64,000 nt of DNA, from assembly GCA_024644405.1 (NCBI GenBank), contig JAHELC010000002.1, positions 1 through 64,000 of the forward strand. Reading direction: 5' to 3'. This document shows positions 23,156 to 32,930 of this stretch, piece after piece (position 1 is the stretch's first letter; every line of letters begins with the position of its first letter). Source of the stretch: Nitrospinaceae bacterium. GTDB lineage: Bacteria > Nitrospinota > Nitrospinia > Nitrospinales > Nitrospinaceae. Under the pieces are notes generated by a model. It made no database searches. It worked only from the letters and a program-made list of their open reading frames with translations, and was not told the DNA's origin. The translations under genes and the position numbers were made by a program.

Positions 23156-24625
23156 TCATGAAGATGGATCGACTTCCTGGACTGCACCCGCAGTTTCCCC
23201 TGCTGATTCCGCGGTCCATCGGCTGACGCCCCACACCGCCAGTGACGCCAGCACAAACGCCGGTACCAGTTCATAAATCACCGTATCGGAAAGTCCTGTT
23301 ATCTTCCACACCAGTGTCGTGATAAAACCGGTGAGCATGCCGGCAATGGCGCCTTCCCGCGTCACGTTTTTGGAATACAGCGTGAACAGAATCACCGGAC
23401 CGAAACTCGCCCCCAGCCCCGACCACGCCAGCAACACAAACCAGAAAATAACTTTGACCTTCAACAAGGAAATGATCACCGCCCCGATGCCCAACAACAG
23501 AACGGACATGCGGCTGATCAGTATGATTTGTTTATGGGTCATGTCGCGGCTGATCATTTTGGTGTAGACGTCATGCGCCACAGCGGACGCGGCGACGATG
23601 ATCTGCGCCGATACGGTGGACATGATGGCCGCCAGTACGCCCGTCAGCACCACCGCCGACACCACAGTGGGCAGGAGCGCCTCCGCCGCTTTCGGGAACA
23701 GATGTTCGGGATCGCTCAGTCCGGGAAACAGGGCATGCCCGCACAATCCGAGCACAATCGCTGAACTGTAGACCAGAAGTCCCCAGCCCATGGCGATCCA
23801 GACTCCGTGGCGGATGGTTTGGGTATTTTTCGCGGCCATGTAACGGTTGAGTACGTGCGGCTGTCCGGGATAACCGAGGCCGATACCGAGCAGGCCGACC
23901 ATGAATCCGAAAAACGCGCCCACCGTGCGGCCACCCATCCAATCCAGGGTCTGCGGATGCGACTGGCCCAAAAACTCAACCATGCCACCGAACCCGCCGA
24001 GGCTCACCAGCGCAATGACCGACAACAGCACCAGGCCGAACACCATGATGAGGCCCTGCACGAAATCAGTCCACGCCACCGCCAGGAATCCGCCCATCAT
24101 CGTGTACAAAATGATAATCACCGCGCCGATCGGGATACTCACATGGTGCGGCACACCAAAGATGGCGTCGAAGGTTTTACCGATGGCGGCAAACTGGGCT
24201 CCGACGTAGGCCATCATGCAGGCAAAAATAATGACAACGGAGATCAGGCGAAGGATATTCGTCTTGTCATTGAAATGCGCTTCCAGGTAATCGGGAATCG
24301 TAATGGCGTGGGTTTCGTGCGAATGCTTGCGTAATCGTTCTGCCAGAACCAACCAGTTGACCGCGTATCCCATGAGGCATCCCGGCAGGAACCAGATGGC
24401 CGACAACCCTTCCTTATAGACCAGGCCCACCGTGCCCAGTACCGCCCAGGCGCTTTCCGAGGAGGCGGTGGAGGACACCGCCGTCACCCACGCCTTGAGT
24501 GACCGGTCCGCCAGGAAAAACTGGGACGGCGAGGTCGCCTTGCGCGACGTCACCCACCCGATCCCCAGCATCAGGATCACATATAATATGAAAACAACAC
24601 TGATGACACCGGATAATTCGGTCAT
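23156..24625 (-). CDS. Sodium/solute symporter (SSS family, proline-permease-like)
   Basis: Inner-membrane Na+-coupled transporter of about 489 residues with about 13 hydrophobic spans. Visible family features: ADRSLKAWVTAVSSTASSESAWAVLG near the N-terminus (the TM2 region that binds Na+ and substrate in PutP), and GYPGQPHVLNRYMAAKN near the middle, a strong PutP signature. I chose ATG at 24625 (MTELSG); ATG at 24643 is possible. Neither has a clear Shine-Dalgarno site. Proline is the likeliest substrate by family resemblance only. Divergent from leuS. Confidence 0.88.
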   Translation of the reverse strand: MTELSGVISVVFILYVILMLGIGWVTSRKATSPSQFFLADRSLKAWVTAVSSTASSESAWAVLGTVGLVYKEGLSAIWFLPGCLMGYAVNWLVLAERLRKHSHETHAITIPDYLEAHFNDKTNILRLISVVIIFACMMAYVGAQFAAIGKTFDAIFGVPHHVSIPIGAVIIILYTMMGGFLAVAWTDFVQGLIMVFGLVLLSVIALVSLGGFGGMVEFLGQSHPQTLDWMGGRTVGAFFGFMVGLLGIGLGYPGQPHVLNRYMAAKNTQTIRHGVWIAMGWGLLVYSSAIVLGLCGHALFPGLSDPEHLFPKAAEALLPTVVSAVVLTGVLAAIMSTVSAQIIVAASAVAHDVYTKMISRDMTHKQIILISRMSVLLLGIGAVIISLLKVKVIFWFVLLAWSGLGASFGPVILFTLYSKNVTREGAIAGMLTGFITTLVWKITGLSDTVIYELVPAFVLASLAVWGVSRWTAESAGETAGAVQEVDPSS

Positions 24626-24752
24626 ACAAATATTGTAAAGCATTGCCGGACAACGCCAAACCCTAACTTGAAGTCCTGTGGATTATTGGCCGGATTTTCG
24701 CTACACTACGGCGTTCTGACTGCACACGCCAACCCCTGAGGAATTCGCACCG

Positions 24753-27257
24753 ATGCCCGATTACGATCCCAAAACCATCGAAGCCAAGTGGCAACAACGC
24801 TGGGAGGAGGAGAAATCCTTCAAGGTGGAGGACGACCCCGCGAAGCCCAAATACTACCTGCTGGAGATGTTCCCCTACCCCTCCGGCCGCATCCACATGG
24901 GACACGTGCGCAATTACACCATTGGCGACGCGCTGGCACGTTTCAAGTGGATGAAAGGGTTCAACGTCCTGCATCCCATCGGGTGGGACTCGTTCGGCAT
25001 GCCCGCGGAAAACGCGGCGATCCAGAATAAATCACATCCCGACACCTGGACACACGCCAACATCAAAACCATGACCGAGCAGATCAAGCGCCTCGGCCTC
25101 AGTTACGACTGGGATCGCGAAATCGCCACCTGCGAACCGGAGTATTACCGGTGGAACCAGTGGAGCTTCCTGAAATTTCTGGAGCGCGGTCTCGTGTACC
25201 GCAAAAACTCCGAGGTCAACTGGTGCGAATCCTGCAACACCGTGCTGGCCAACGAGCAGGTGGTGGACGGCCTGTGCTGGCGGTGCGACAACGAGGTGGT
25301 CACCAAACTGCAGGAAGGCTGGTTCTTCAAAATCACCGACTACGCCGACCGTCTGCTGGAGGGTCTGCAGGATTTGGAGCAGGGCTGGCCGGAACAGGTA
25401 CGGACCATGCAGGCCAACTGGATCGGCAAGAGCACCGGTGCCGAGGTGGATTTCCAGATCAAAGACTCGAAAGAATCGATCAAAGTGTTCACGACGCGCC
25501 CCGACACTCTGTACGGCGCGACCTTCATGGTACTGGCGCCGGAGCATCCGTTGACGCATTCCCTGTCGCGCGGCACGCAACAGGAAACAGAGATTGATAC
25601 GTTCATCAAGAAAGTGAAAAGCCAGGACAAAATCGCCCGCACCAGCGAAGGCGGCGAAAAGCTCGGCGTCTTCACCGGCGTGCATGCCGTCAATCCTCTG
25701 AACGGCGAAACCATTCCGGTATGGACCGCCAACTTCGTGCTGATGGATTACGGTACCGGCGCCATCATGTCCGTGCCCGCGCACGATCACCGTGATTTCG
25801 AATTCGCCAGAAAATACAAATTGCCCATCCGCATCGTCATCCTCCCGCCCGACGGCAACACCAATGCCGATGACTTGCAGGAGGCCATGACCGAGTTGGG
25901 GCCGATGACTCAATCCGGTGCGTTCGACGGTCTGGCGGGGGACGAAGCCAGGCAGAAAGTCTGCGAGCATCTGCAATCGAAAAAGATCGGCCAGGCCACG
26001 GTGCAGTTTCGCCTGCGCGACTGGGGCGTCTCGCGGCAACGTTACTGGGGCACGCCGGTGCCGATTATTTTTTGCGGGAAATGCGGTACGGTGCCTGTGC
26101 CTTATAAAGACCTGCCGGTGCTCCTGCCGCTCGACGCGCAACTGGGGGACAAGGGGCAGTCGCCGCTCAAATCGCTCGATTCGTTTATCAATGTAAAATG
26201 CCCGAAATGCAAGGCTCCGGCGAAGCGCGAGACCGATACCCTCGACACCTTCATCTGCTCGTCGTGGTATTTCGACCGCTTCACCTCGCCGCACAACGAC
26301 CAGGAACCGTTTTCCAAAAAGAGTATCCGGTACTGGATGCCGGTGGACCAGTACATAGGCGGCATCGAGCACGCCATCCTGCATCTGTTGTACTCGCGTT
26401 TCTTCCATCAAGTGTTCCGCGACATGGGCCTGATCGATGCGAAGGAACCCTTCTCGCACCTGCTGACACAGGGCATGGTGATCAAGGACGGCGCCAAGAT
26501 GTCGAAGTCGAAGGGCAACGTTGTGGATCCGGACAACATCATCAAAAAATACGGCGCGGACACGGCGCGGCTGTTCATCCTGTTCGCCGCGCCGCCGACG
26601 AAACAACTGGAGTGGAGCGACCAGGGGGTGGAAGGCGGTTTTAAATTTTTGAAGCGGGTATGGCGGCTCTTTGAGGGTTCAAAAAATATCTTCGATTACA
26701 AGCCGGTAGGAGACGATACGGGGGCAGAATTTCAAATAAAATTGAAGGAACTGCAACGGATGATCCATGTCACTATAAAGCGCGTAACCGAGGACATTGA
26801 AAAGCGGATGCAATTCAACACCGCCATCGCCGGCATCATGGAATTCGTGAATCATCTGCAAAAATTTTTCGAATGGTGGATGAATCACACACACGACCCA
26901 TCCGCTAAGGGGCAAGCGATGTTCAAGGAAGCGATGGACACATTGATTCTACTGCTGTCTCCGTTCGCTCCCCATATCGCCGAGGAGATGTGGGAACAGA
27001 TGGGGCATCCGGGAACCACCCATCAAGCCGCCTGGCCGGAGTATAATGAAACGTTTTTAAAGGCCGACGAAATCGAGATCGTCGTACAGGTCAACGGCAA
27101 GGTGCGGCAGAAACTTTCGGTACCTGCCGGCATTGATGAGGAATCGTTGAAAGCACAAAGCCTGGAGGACCCGCGCATTCAGGAATGGACCAATGGTAAA
27201 GAGGTGAAGAAAGTCATCGTGGTTCCCAAAAAATTGATCAACATCGTGGTGAAATGA
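24753..27257 (+). CDS. leuS: Leucyl-tRNA synthetase
   Basis: Class I synthetase charging tRNA-Leu, 834 residues. HIGH-type motif HMGH at 48-51, a CP1 editing domain with the T-rich segment TTRPDTLYGATFM near residue 247, zinc-like CESCN/CWRC pairs in the insertion, and KMSKSKGN near residue 582. ATG at 24753 with GAGGA about 10 bases upstream. First gene of a plausible leuS-lptE-holA operon (10 and 11 bp gaps). Confidence 0.98.
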   Translation: MPDYDPKTIEAKWQQRWEEEKSFKVEDDPAKPKYYLLEMFPYPSGRIHMGHVRNYTIGDALARFKWMKGFNVLHPIGWDSFGMPAENAAIQNKSHPDTWTHANIKTMTEQIKRLGLSYDWDREIATCEPEYYRWNQWSFLKFLERGLVYRKNSEVNWCESCNTVLANEQVVDGLCWRCDNEVVTKLQEGWFFKITDYADRLLEGLQDLEQGWPEQVRTMQANWIGKSTGAEVDFQIKDSKESIKVFTTRPDTLYGATFMVLAPEHPLTHSLSRGTQQETEIDTFIKKVKSQDKIARTSEGGEKLGVFTGVHAVNPLNGETIPVWTANFVLMDYGTGAIMSVPAHDHRDFEFARKYKLPIRIVILPPDGNTNADDLQEAMTELGPMTQSGAFDGLAGDEARQKVCEHLQSKKIGQATVQFRLRDWGVSRQRYWGTPVPIIFCGKCGTVPVPYKDLPVLLPLDAQLGDKGQSPLKSLDSFINVKCPKCKAPAKRETDTLDTFICSSWYFDRFTSPHNDQEPFSKKSIRYWMPVDQYIGGIEHAILHLLYSRFFHQVFRDMGLIDAKEPFSHLLTQGMVIKDGAKMSKSKGNVVDPDNIIKKYGADTARLFILFAAPPTKQLEWSDQGVEGGFKFLKRVWRLFEGSKNIFDYKPVGDDTGAEFQIKLKELQRMIHVTIKRVTEDIEKRMQFNTAIAGIMEFVNHLQKFFEWWMNHTHDPSAKGQAMFKEAMDTLILLLSPFAPHIAEEMWEQMGHPGTTHQAAWPEYNETFLKADEIEIVVQVNGKVRQKLSVPAGIDEESLKAQSLEDPRIQEWTNGKEVKKVIVVPKKLINIVVK

Positions 27258-27267
27258 GGGAGAGTGC

Positions 27268-27789
27268 ATGAACGCCCATAGAAATATCTGGATTGGATTG
27301 CTGTTGTCGCTGACGTTGTGGGGGTGCGGTTATCAAATGGCCGGCCGGGGCACCACCCAGTTGCCCCCGCACCTGAAAACCATCGCCGTTCCCGTGTTCG
27401 ATAACAATTCCGGCGAACCGACGATCCAGCGTCCCTTCACCGAAGCGGTGCGGCGTGCGTTCATCACCGACGGACGGTTGCGGCTGGTGAACAATAAGGG
27501 CGACGCGGACCTGATGGTGACCGGGAACCTCACCAAATACTGGATTCGCGCCGTCGCGTTCAATAATCTGGATGTCGCCATTGAATACTGGGTGTACCTG
27601 GAGGCGGACATTCTGGTCCTAGACCAGGTGAAACACCAGACCTACCTCCAACAAAAATTAAAAACCCGCTGGGAGTACCTGGCGAATGACAGCGTCATCA
27701 CCTCGGAAGCTGCACGTCAGGAAGCCCTGACGCAAACCTACCGGGTGTTGTCGCAACGCCTGGTCAGCCTGGTCAACGATAAATTTTAA
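27268..27789 (+). CDS. lptE: LptE-type LPS-assembly lipoprotein
   Basis: Outer-membrane lipoprotein that plugs the LptD barrel during LPS insertion. The 173-residue product has a short signal peptide with lipobox LTLWGC (Cys20), followed by GYQMAGRG, and the typical segment KTIAVPVFDNNSGEPTIQRPFTEAVRRAF. Position between leuS and holA is the same as in many proteobacteria, which supports the assignment. GGGAGAG lies upstream of the ATG. Confidence 0.88.
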   Translation: MNAHRNIWIGLLLSLTLWGCGYQMAGRGTTQLPPHLKTIAVPVFDNNSGEPTIQRPFTEAVRRAFITDGRLRLVNNKGDADLMVTGNLTKYWIRAVAFNNLDVAIEYWVYLEADILVLDQVKHQTYLQQKLKTRWEYLANDSVITSEAARQEALTQTYRVLSQRLVSLVNDKF

Positions 27790-27800
27790 GAGAGTCGAAC

Positions 27801-28805
27801 GTGACGGCGCTGGAATTGATTCAACAACTCGAGTCGGGGACACCGCATCCCGTTTATTTTCTTTACGGGGAAGAGGATTTTTTCCAGAGAGAACTGATCG
27901 CGACCTTGACGCGGCGCTGGATCACTCCCGACAACCGGGATTTCAACCTGGAAACGTTCGAGGCGAAAGCCAGCACGGTCCACGAATGGATCGGCGCCTG
28001 CAAAACGCTTTCATTTTTTGGCGGAGAAAAGCTGGTGATCGTGCGCGGTCTGGACGAATTCAAATGGGATGACGCGAACGTTCCGCCACTACTCGATTAT
28101 GTGTCCGATCCGGTGCCGGACGCCTGTCTGGTGTTGACCGCCCGCAAGGCCGACCGCAAACGAAAAATCTATAAGGGCCTGACCAAAATAAAAGGCGCCG
28201 GAGAGTGCGCCGCGCCCCGCGAGGCGGCCCTGACCCCGTGGCTCAGAAACCGCGCAAAAGAATCAGGACGCACGTTGAGCGCGGGAGCGGCCCGGTTGAT
28301 GATCGAACGGGTAGGACCCAAGCCGGGCCTGTTGGCGGGCGAACTGGAAAAGGTCATCACCTTTGCCGGGAAAACCCCATCGATAGACGAGCAAACCGTC
28401 AGGGAAGTGGTCGGGGAAACGCGGTTGGAAAAAATTTTCGATCTGACCGATGCTTTAAAAATCAAAAATCCCTCCAAGGCGCTCCGTATTTTGCGCAACC
28501 ATTTGGAACACGGCGAGGAACCGGTCAAACTCCTGGGAATGATCGCCTGGCAGTTTCGTTTGATCTGGGAAGTGAAGCATCATCAAGCCACGGGCACGCC
28601 GCCTTCAAGAATCGCGCAGAAAATTGGAGTGGCGCCCTTCCAGGCCGAGCAGGCACTGCGGTACACGGGAAAATTCAGCGAGGGGCAATTGCGGGAGGGT
28701 TTCCGAAGTTTGTTCCGGGCGGACCGGGAACTGAAAGGCTCCGGCAAGGCACCGGAGGGGATTCTTGAGACGCTGGTCCTGAGGTTATGCTCAGCCGGCG
28801 GCTGA
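27801..28805 (+). CDS. holA: DNA polymerase III delta subunit (GTG start)
   Basis: Clamp-loader subunit that opens the beta sliding clamp. The 334-residue product begins TALELIQQLESGTPHPVYFLYGEEDFF, with the YLLYGxE-like N-terminal signature and the helical collar domain at the C-terminus. The start is GTG at 27801, 11 bp after lptE. Its last 15 bp overlap the 3' end of convergent rpsT, so no intergenic terminator separates them. Confidence 0.93.
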   Translation: MTALELIQQLESGTPHPVYFLYGEEDFFQRELIATLTRRWITPDNRDFNLETFEAKASTVHEWIGACKTLSFFGGEKLVIVRGLDEFKWDDANVPPLLDYVSDPVPDACLVLTARKADRKRKIYKGLTKIKGAGECAAPREAALTPWLRNRAKESGRTLSAGAARLMIERVGPKPGLLAGELEKVITFAGKTPSIDEQTVREVVGETRLEKIFDLTDALKIKNPSKALRILRNHLEHGEEPVKLLGMIAWQFRLIWEVKHHQATGTPPSRIAQKIGVAPFQAEQALRYTGKFSEGQLREGFRSLFRADRELKGSGKAPEGILETLVLRLCSAGG

Positions 28806-29063
28806 CAACTGATTAACCTTTTTAGAGAGACCGGAAATTTTCCGGGACGCGGCACGGGAATGAAGCACTCCCTTGCCGGCTACTTTTGCAATAACCGTTT
28901 CAGCTTCGCGCAAACTCTTCTGAGCTTCCTCTGTATTTTTCTCTTCTACGGCAGTCAGCACCTTCTTGATTTGGCTCTTGACCTGCGTGCGGAGACCCCG
29001 GTTGCGGACACTGCGTTTCTCGTTCTGCCGATTGCGCTTGATAGCGGACTTATGATTAGCCAA
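28791..29063 (-). CDS. rpsT: 30S ribosomal protein S20
   Basis: Primary 16S rRNA-binding protein, 90 residues: MANHKSAIKRNRQNEKRSVRN at the N-terminus and KGVLHSRAASRKISGLSKKVNQL at the C-terminus are diagnostic. Monocistronic, convergent with holA with a 15-bp coding overlap at the 3' ends. Confidence 0.97.
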   Translation of the reverse strand: MANHKSAIKRNRQNEKRSVRNRGLRTQVKSQIKKVLTAVEEKNTEEAQKSLREAETVIAKVAGKGVLHSRAASRKISGLSKKVNQLSAAG

Positions 29064-29227
29064 TTAAACCTCCATGACGGATAAACATTTCCAACGGAAG
29101 GGATTAGTGTATCCCATTCGCCTGGATTAGAACAGAGTTTAGTTTTTTACACTTTCCGGGAAGGGGTTGCAAGTATTTTCAAACCGCAGAGGCGGGAATA
29201 CCGAGTAAACCCTTTTATTAAAATAAG

Positions 29228-29926
29228 TTATGAGGGTGCCGCCGAACCACCAACCAAGCCTTTCAAATGGTTTTCCAACCGTTGGTACTCATAAAGCGTC
29301 TGGTCATACCAGAACAGAACATCGGGAACTTTTGCGGCGTCCGCGGCGTGCTCCAGATTCAAGGTAGCCAGGCGGAACGATTCCGCAGACAGATTCAAGG
29401 CTGACCCTTTCATCAAGTGACCGGACTCCATAACAGCTTTCCAATCCTTTGCTTCCATGCGCTGTGTCAGTTTCGCAATGCGCCCTGGACCGTCCTTGAG
29501 AAAAAGTCCCAATATTTCGCGCAACAGGTCCTCGTCCTCGTCGCAAATCTCCAGGGCCGCGTTGTAATCAAGGACCTCCGGTTCCGGTGGAACCCCGTGC
29601 AGACCCGGCAACACAACCACATCAATTTTATCAAAGGGTATTGGAAGAAAATGATCGATTCCAGCCGCTGCGTCCTGTTGAGCTCCCAACGCAACCACAA
29701 AAGGGGAGATTGCTTCTCCGAGCGATTGCTGCCATTCGGAAAACGATTTGAGGAGATCGCCGGATATCTGTTCCGGTCCCAGCACCAGGATCTGGCAAAC
29801 GGACCCATTCAGAAATTCTTTCACCTGATTCAAGGTCTCAACGGTCTGCACCAGATGGCCGTTAAGTTCCAAAGATTTCAGGGTACTGCACCGTTCTTTG
29901 TCGTTATCGATAACCAGAATTTTCAT
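29228..29926 (-). CDS. Degenerate receiver domain fused to HPt phosphotransfer domain
   Basis: Predicted phosphorelay protein, 232 residues from ATG 29926 (MKILVIDNDKER). The first 105 residues look like a CheY-type receiver with the acidic pair, but the strand that should end in the phospho-acceptor Asp reads QILVLGPEQISG, so no Asp is available around residue 50. The second half is an HPt domain with His170 in GHLMKGSALNL. It probably passes phosphate through the HPt His while the receiver serves as a binding module. No histidine kinase is nearby. The longer in-frame ORF upstream has no convincing start. Confidence 0.75.
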   Translation of the reverse strand: MKILVIDNDKERCSTLKSLELNGHLVQTVETLNQVKEFLNGSVCQILVLGPEQISGDLLKSFSEWQQSLGEAISPFVVALGAQQDAAAGIDHFLPIPFDKIDVVVLPGLHGVPPEPEVLDYNAALEICDEDEDLLREILGLFLKDGPGRIAKLTQRMEAKDWKAVMESGHLMKGSALNLSAESFRLATLNLEHAADAAKVPDVLFWYDQTLYEYQRLENHLKGLVGGSAAPS

Positions 29927-30165
29927 GGAGGGTAGAATGTATATGGAAAGTAGAAAGGGGGCAGGGAAGATGCCCCGGAATATTCCCGTGTTTTTGATTT
30001 GTATTGCGGGGCATCCGCAATTGCCGGAAAAACGCACGCCTGTTCATACCAAAATACTCTCCTCGGCACCGGGTAGCAAGTTTTTTATTGGATTTCGGAT
30101 ATAGTGCTGTCAGCGTTCTGATATGATGACCTTACCTATCTCTTCATTATATAGAGAACCTTCTC

Positions 30166-31131
30166 ATGGCCATTCGAAAATCAGATTCTAAAATCAAGGT
30201 CGGTGTCAGCAGTTGCCTGCTGGGAGAAAAGGTGCGCTGGAACGGGGACCACAAACAGAGTCTTTTCGTGAAGAACTTGTTGGGACAATTTTTCGAATGG
30301 GTGCCGACCTGTCCCGAGGTGGAAATCGGAATGGGTATTCCGCGCGAAACGGTGCAGTTGCAGGGAAACCCCAACGCACCACGGATGGTCGGTAATACCA
30401 CCGGAACCGACTGGACCGCACGCATGAACCGCTATTCCAAAAACCGTTCCGCCGAGTTGTCAAAAATGAATCTGTCCGGTTACATTTTTAAAAACCGATC
30501 GCCCTCCTGCGGCATCGCCCGCATCAAGGTATACGGAGATGACGGCAACCCCACGCCGAACGGACGCGGCCTGTTTGCGGAAGCGTTCATGCAACAATGC
30601 GCGGGGGTTCCGGTGGAAGACGAAGGCCGCCTGCAAGACGCCCGGATCCGCGAAAATTTTATCACCCGCGTGTTTGCCTATCACCGCCTGGCGCACCTGC
30701 TGAACGAACGCTTTTCACGCAAGATATTGGTGGAATTCCATACGGCACACAAGTTCCTGCTGTTGGCCCACAGCCGCAAACATTATGACGCGTTGGGAAA
30801 ACTGGTCGCCACCGCCAAACAACACTCGCCTTCGGAGCTCAAACGCCGTTACGCCGAAGCGTTCATGCAGACCCTGTCCTTCAAGACCACACCAAAGAAA
30901 AACGCCGATGTGCTGTATCACATGCTGGGATTTTTCAAGAAATTGCTGTCCGAAGAGGAGAAGCGGGATGTGATCGAAGCCATCGAGGATTACCGCAACG
31001 AACTGGTGCCGCTCATTGTTCCGGTCACGCTGATCAAGCATCACGTCCGCAGACACCAGGTCGCCTACCTGTCCGACCAGGTTTACCTCAACCCCCATCC
31101 GAAAGAGCTGATGCTCCGCAACCATGTGTAA
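30166..31131 (+). CDS. DUF523-DUF1722 protein (YbgA-like fusion)
   Basis: A 321-residue protein with two parts: DUF523 (residues about 10-145), containing VGVSSCLLGEKVRW, TCPEVEIGMGIPRE and FKNRSPSCGI with conserved Cys residues, and DUF1722 (about 155-315), the YbgA-like domain. The Cys arrangement suggests a metal or Fe-S site; the biochemical role is not established. Divergent from the HPt gene with 239 bp between starts. Confidence 0.88.
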   Translation: MAIRKSDSKIKVGVSSCLLGEKVRWNGDHKQSLFVKNLLGQFFEWVPTCPEVEIGMGIPRETVQLQGNPNAPRMVGNTTGTDWTARMNRYSKNRSAELSKMNLSGYIFKNRSPSCGIARIKVYGDDGNPTPNGRGLFAEAFMQQCAGVPVEDEGRLQDARIRENFITRVFAYHRLAHLLNERFSRKILVEFHTAHKFLLLAHSRKHYDALGKLVATAKQHSPSELKRRYAEAFMQTLSFKTTPKKNADVLYHMLGFFKKLLSEEEKRDVIEAIEDYRNELVPLIVPVTLIKHHVRRHQVAYLSDQVYLNPHPKELMLRNHV

Positions 31132-31226
31132 CTTTTTTGGACGGATGGGAATTCCGCTGAGAGTGTTGAAACCCCTATCGGGAAGCGGCGGGTGTGGAGT
31201 TGAGGAGGGGGTCTTTCCCTTCAGGA

Positions 31227-32168
31227 TTATTTATTTTGCTCAGGAGAGACTTGGTTTTGAATTTTGTTAAATACAGCCAAAGCCTGGGCTACCATAGATC
31301 CTATATCGCCGGTTTTTTCAGGCAATAACACGGTATTGGTTTCCTTGGCCAGATTTGAAAATGCGTCAATATACTGCTCGGCCAATCTCAGGGCCACGGC
31401 TTTTTCCCCGCCGGATTTTTGAATGGAAGAAGCGACAAGCTCAATACCTTCGGCCGTTGCTCTGGCCACAGCCAGTATGGCTTCAGCTTCACCCTTGGCA
31501 CGATTCACCTGATCCGTCATAGCCGCTTCAGATTGTAACACCACATCTCTTTTCCCGCCTTCGGCAACATTGATTTGCGATTGGCGCTTTCCTTCAGAAT
31601 CAAGAATTTCTGCTCGTTTCTGCCTTTCTGCCGCCACTTGAAGTTCCATCGCATGCCGAACATTCTCGGGCGGGGTTATATCCTTAATCTCATAACGCAA
31701 ACATTGGATACCCCATACATTGGACGCGTCATTGATGGATTGGACGATATTGGTGTTTAAGGTTTCCCTTTCTTCGAAAGTTTTATCCAAGGTCATCTTG
31801 CCCAACTCAGATCGCATGGTCGTTTGCGCCAGCTGACTGACCGCATATCGAGGATCACGCGCCCCATAAGAAGCTTGCTTGGGGTCGGTGATTTTCAAAT
31901 ACAAAATCCCGTCAATAATCAAAGTTACATTATCTCTGGTGATTGCCGTTTGGCTGGGAATATCAATGGCGTCTTCTTTTAAAGAATGGCGGTAGGCGAC
32001 TCTGTCAACGAAAGGTATGATGAAATGAAGGCCGGCCGTTAAGGTTTGATTGAATCGACCCAAGCGCTCTATAACCCAGGCTTTCTGTTGAGGTACCAGC
32101 TTAATACCGTTCCATGCCGTCAGGAAAACGATAAAAGCGATTGCAAGTGTAAATGCTGTTGTTTCCAT
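31227..32168 (-). CDS. SPFH/Band-7 (stomatin/paraslipin-like) membrane protein
   Basis: A 313-residue protein with one N-terminal membrane span, then the SPFH domain (residues about 25-185; QQKAWVIERLGRFNQTLTAGLHFIIPFVDRVAYRHSLKE) and a C-terminal coiled-coil rich in Ala, Glu and Lys with the SEAAMTDQVNRAKGEAEAI segment. Such proteins oligomerise into membrane microdomain scaffolds. It follows an NfeD gene by 34 bp, the standard partner arrangement. Confidence 0.93.
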   Translation of the reverse strand: METTAFTLAIAFIVFLTAWNGIKLVPQQKAWVIERLGRFNQTLTAGLHFIIPFVDRVAYRHSLKEDAIDIPSQTAITRDNVTLIIDGILYLKITDPKQASYGARDPRYAVSQLAQTTMRSELGKMTLDKTFEERETLNTNIVQSINDASNVWGIQCLRYEIKDITPPENVRHAMELQVAAERQKRAEILDSEGKRQSQINVAEGGKRDVVLQSEAAMTDQVNRAKGEAEAILAVARATAEGIELVASSIQKSGGEKAVALRLAEQYIDAFSNLAKETNTVLLPEKTGDIGSMVAQALAVFNKIQNQVSPEQNK

Positions 32169-32202
32169 AAGCTGCCCCTAAACTTTAGGATTTGAAAACT
32201 AC

Positions 32203-32679
32203 CTATCCCTCAGGTGATTTTTCCCGGATGATTAATATCCCCTTGGAAACTCCGGTGATGATCACTTCTGTCTCCGGGTCGATCATTTCCAGCCCTTCGG
32301 CTCCGGGATCCAACTGGCATTTCATGATGGTTCCGGACCACTTTACCTTTCCCATCTTTCCTTTCTCGATAGATTGGCCAAAGACGACTGCCGTATTTCC
32401 AACCATATCTTCAAACCCTGATTCTTTTCCCTCTATGAATTTCTTTAAGGGTTTCCATAATATTGCCGCCCAAAAAGCTGTCGCGAGGAAAAATAAAATA
32501 AACTGGGCAGACAAGCTATCTATCCAGCCGGCAATAAGACCTGCGCCCACGCTAAGGGCTCCCAAACCAGCAAAAAGAAAACCAATGCCTGGGAATAATG
32601 CTATTTCAAAAATAATCAGGAGTGCGCCGGCAATCAACCAAACGGAACTGGGATTGATTTCGGATAACAAATCATTCAT
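32203..32679 (-). CDS. NfeD-family membrane protein (short form)
   Basis: A 158-residue protein with three to four hydrophobic spans in the first 75 residues and a C-terminal OB-fold-like domain (about 92-155, GNTAVVFGQSIEKGKMGKVKWSG...EVIITGVSKGILIIR). This is the short NfeD type that partners with SPFH proteins; it lacks the ClpP-like protease domain of long NfeD. First gene of a two-gene operon. Confidence 0.9.
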   Translation of the reverse strand: MNDLLSEINPSSVWLIAGALLIIFEIALFPGIGFLFAGLGALSVGAGLIAGWIDSLSAQFILFFLATAFWAAILWKPLKKFIEGKESGFEDMVGNTAVVFGQSIEKGKMGKVKWSGTIMKCQLDPGAEGLEMIDPETEVIITGVSKGILIIREKSPEG

Positions 32680-32901
32680 CGGATTGGGTATCCATAGATT
32701 GACTGTTCATTGCGTATCTATTCGCAAAACCTTTCCAATTCTCCTATAATTCGGCCGACGATGCAAACCACCAACAACCGCTAACAGGAGTTTAGGGGCA
32801 TTTTATTGCAGAAGCTTTCCGCACCCATTTTAATCCCTGGGATACATTTACCATACAATATCGAAAAAAGCCCGTACCTTGCCTTGGGTCCTCGAAAAAA
32901 A

Positions 32902-32930
32902 GGTCGGGGGTTCGATTCCCAGCTCCGCCA
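32902..32930 (+). other. tRNA/tmRNA 3'-end-like relic
   Basis: A 29-bp segment that reads like a variable loop, T arm (GTTCGATTCCC) and acceptor end finishing in CAGCTCCGCCA, which resembles the 3' end of a tmRNA or tRNA. No matching 5' half exists nearby: the place where it should be is occupied by nfeD. It may mark an old integration scar. The surrounding 448-bp gap (32680-33127) otherwise holds a TATAAT at about 32745, a CCAGCG/CGCTGG palindrome (33030-33044) and the promoter listed next. Confidence 0.4.
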
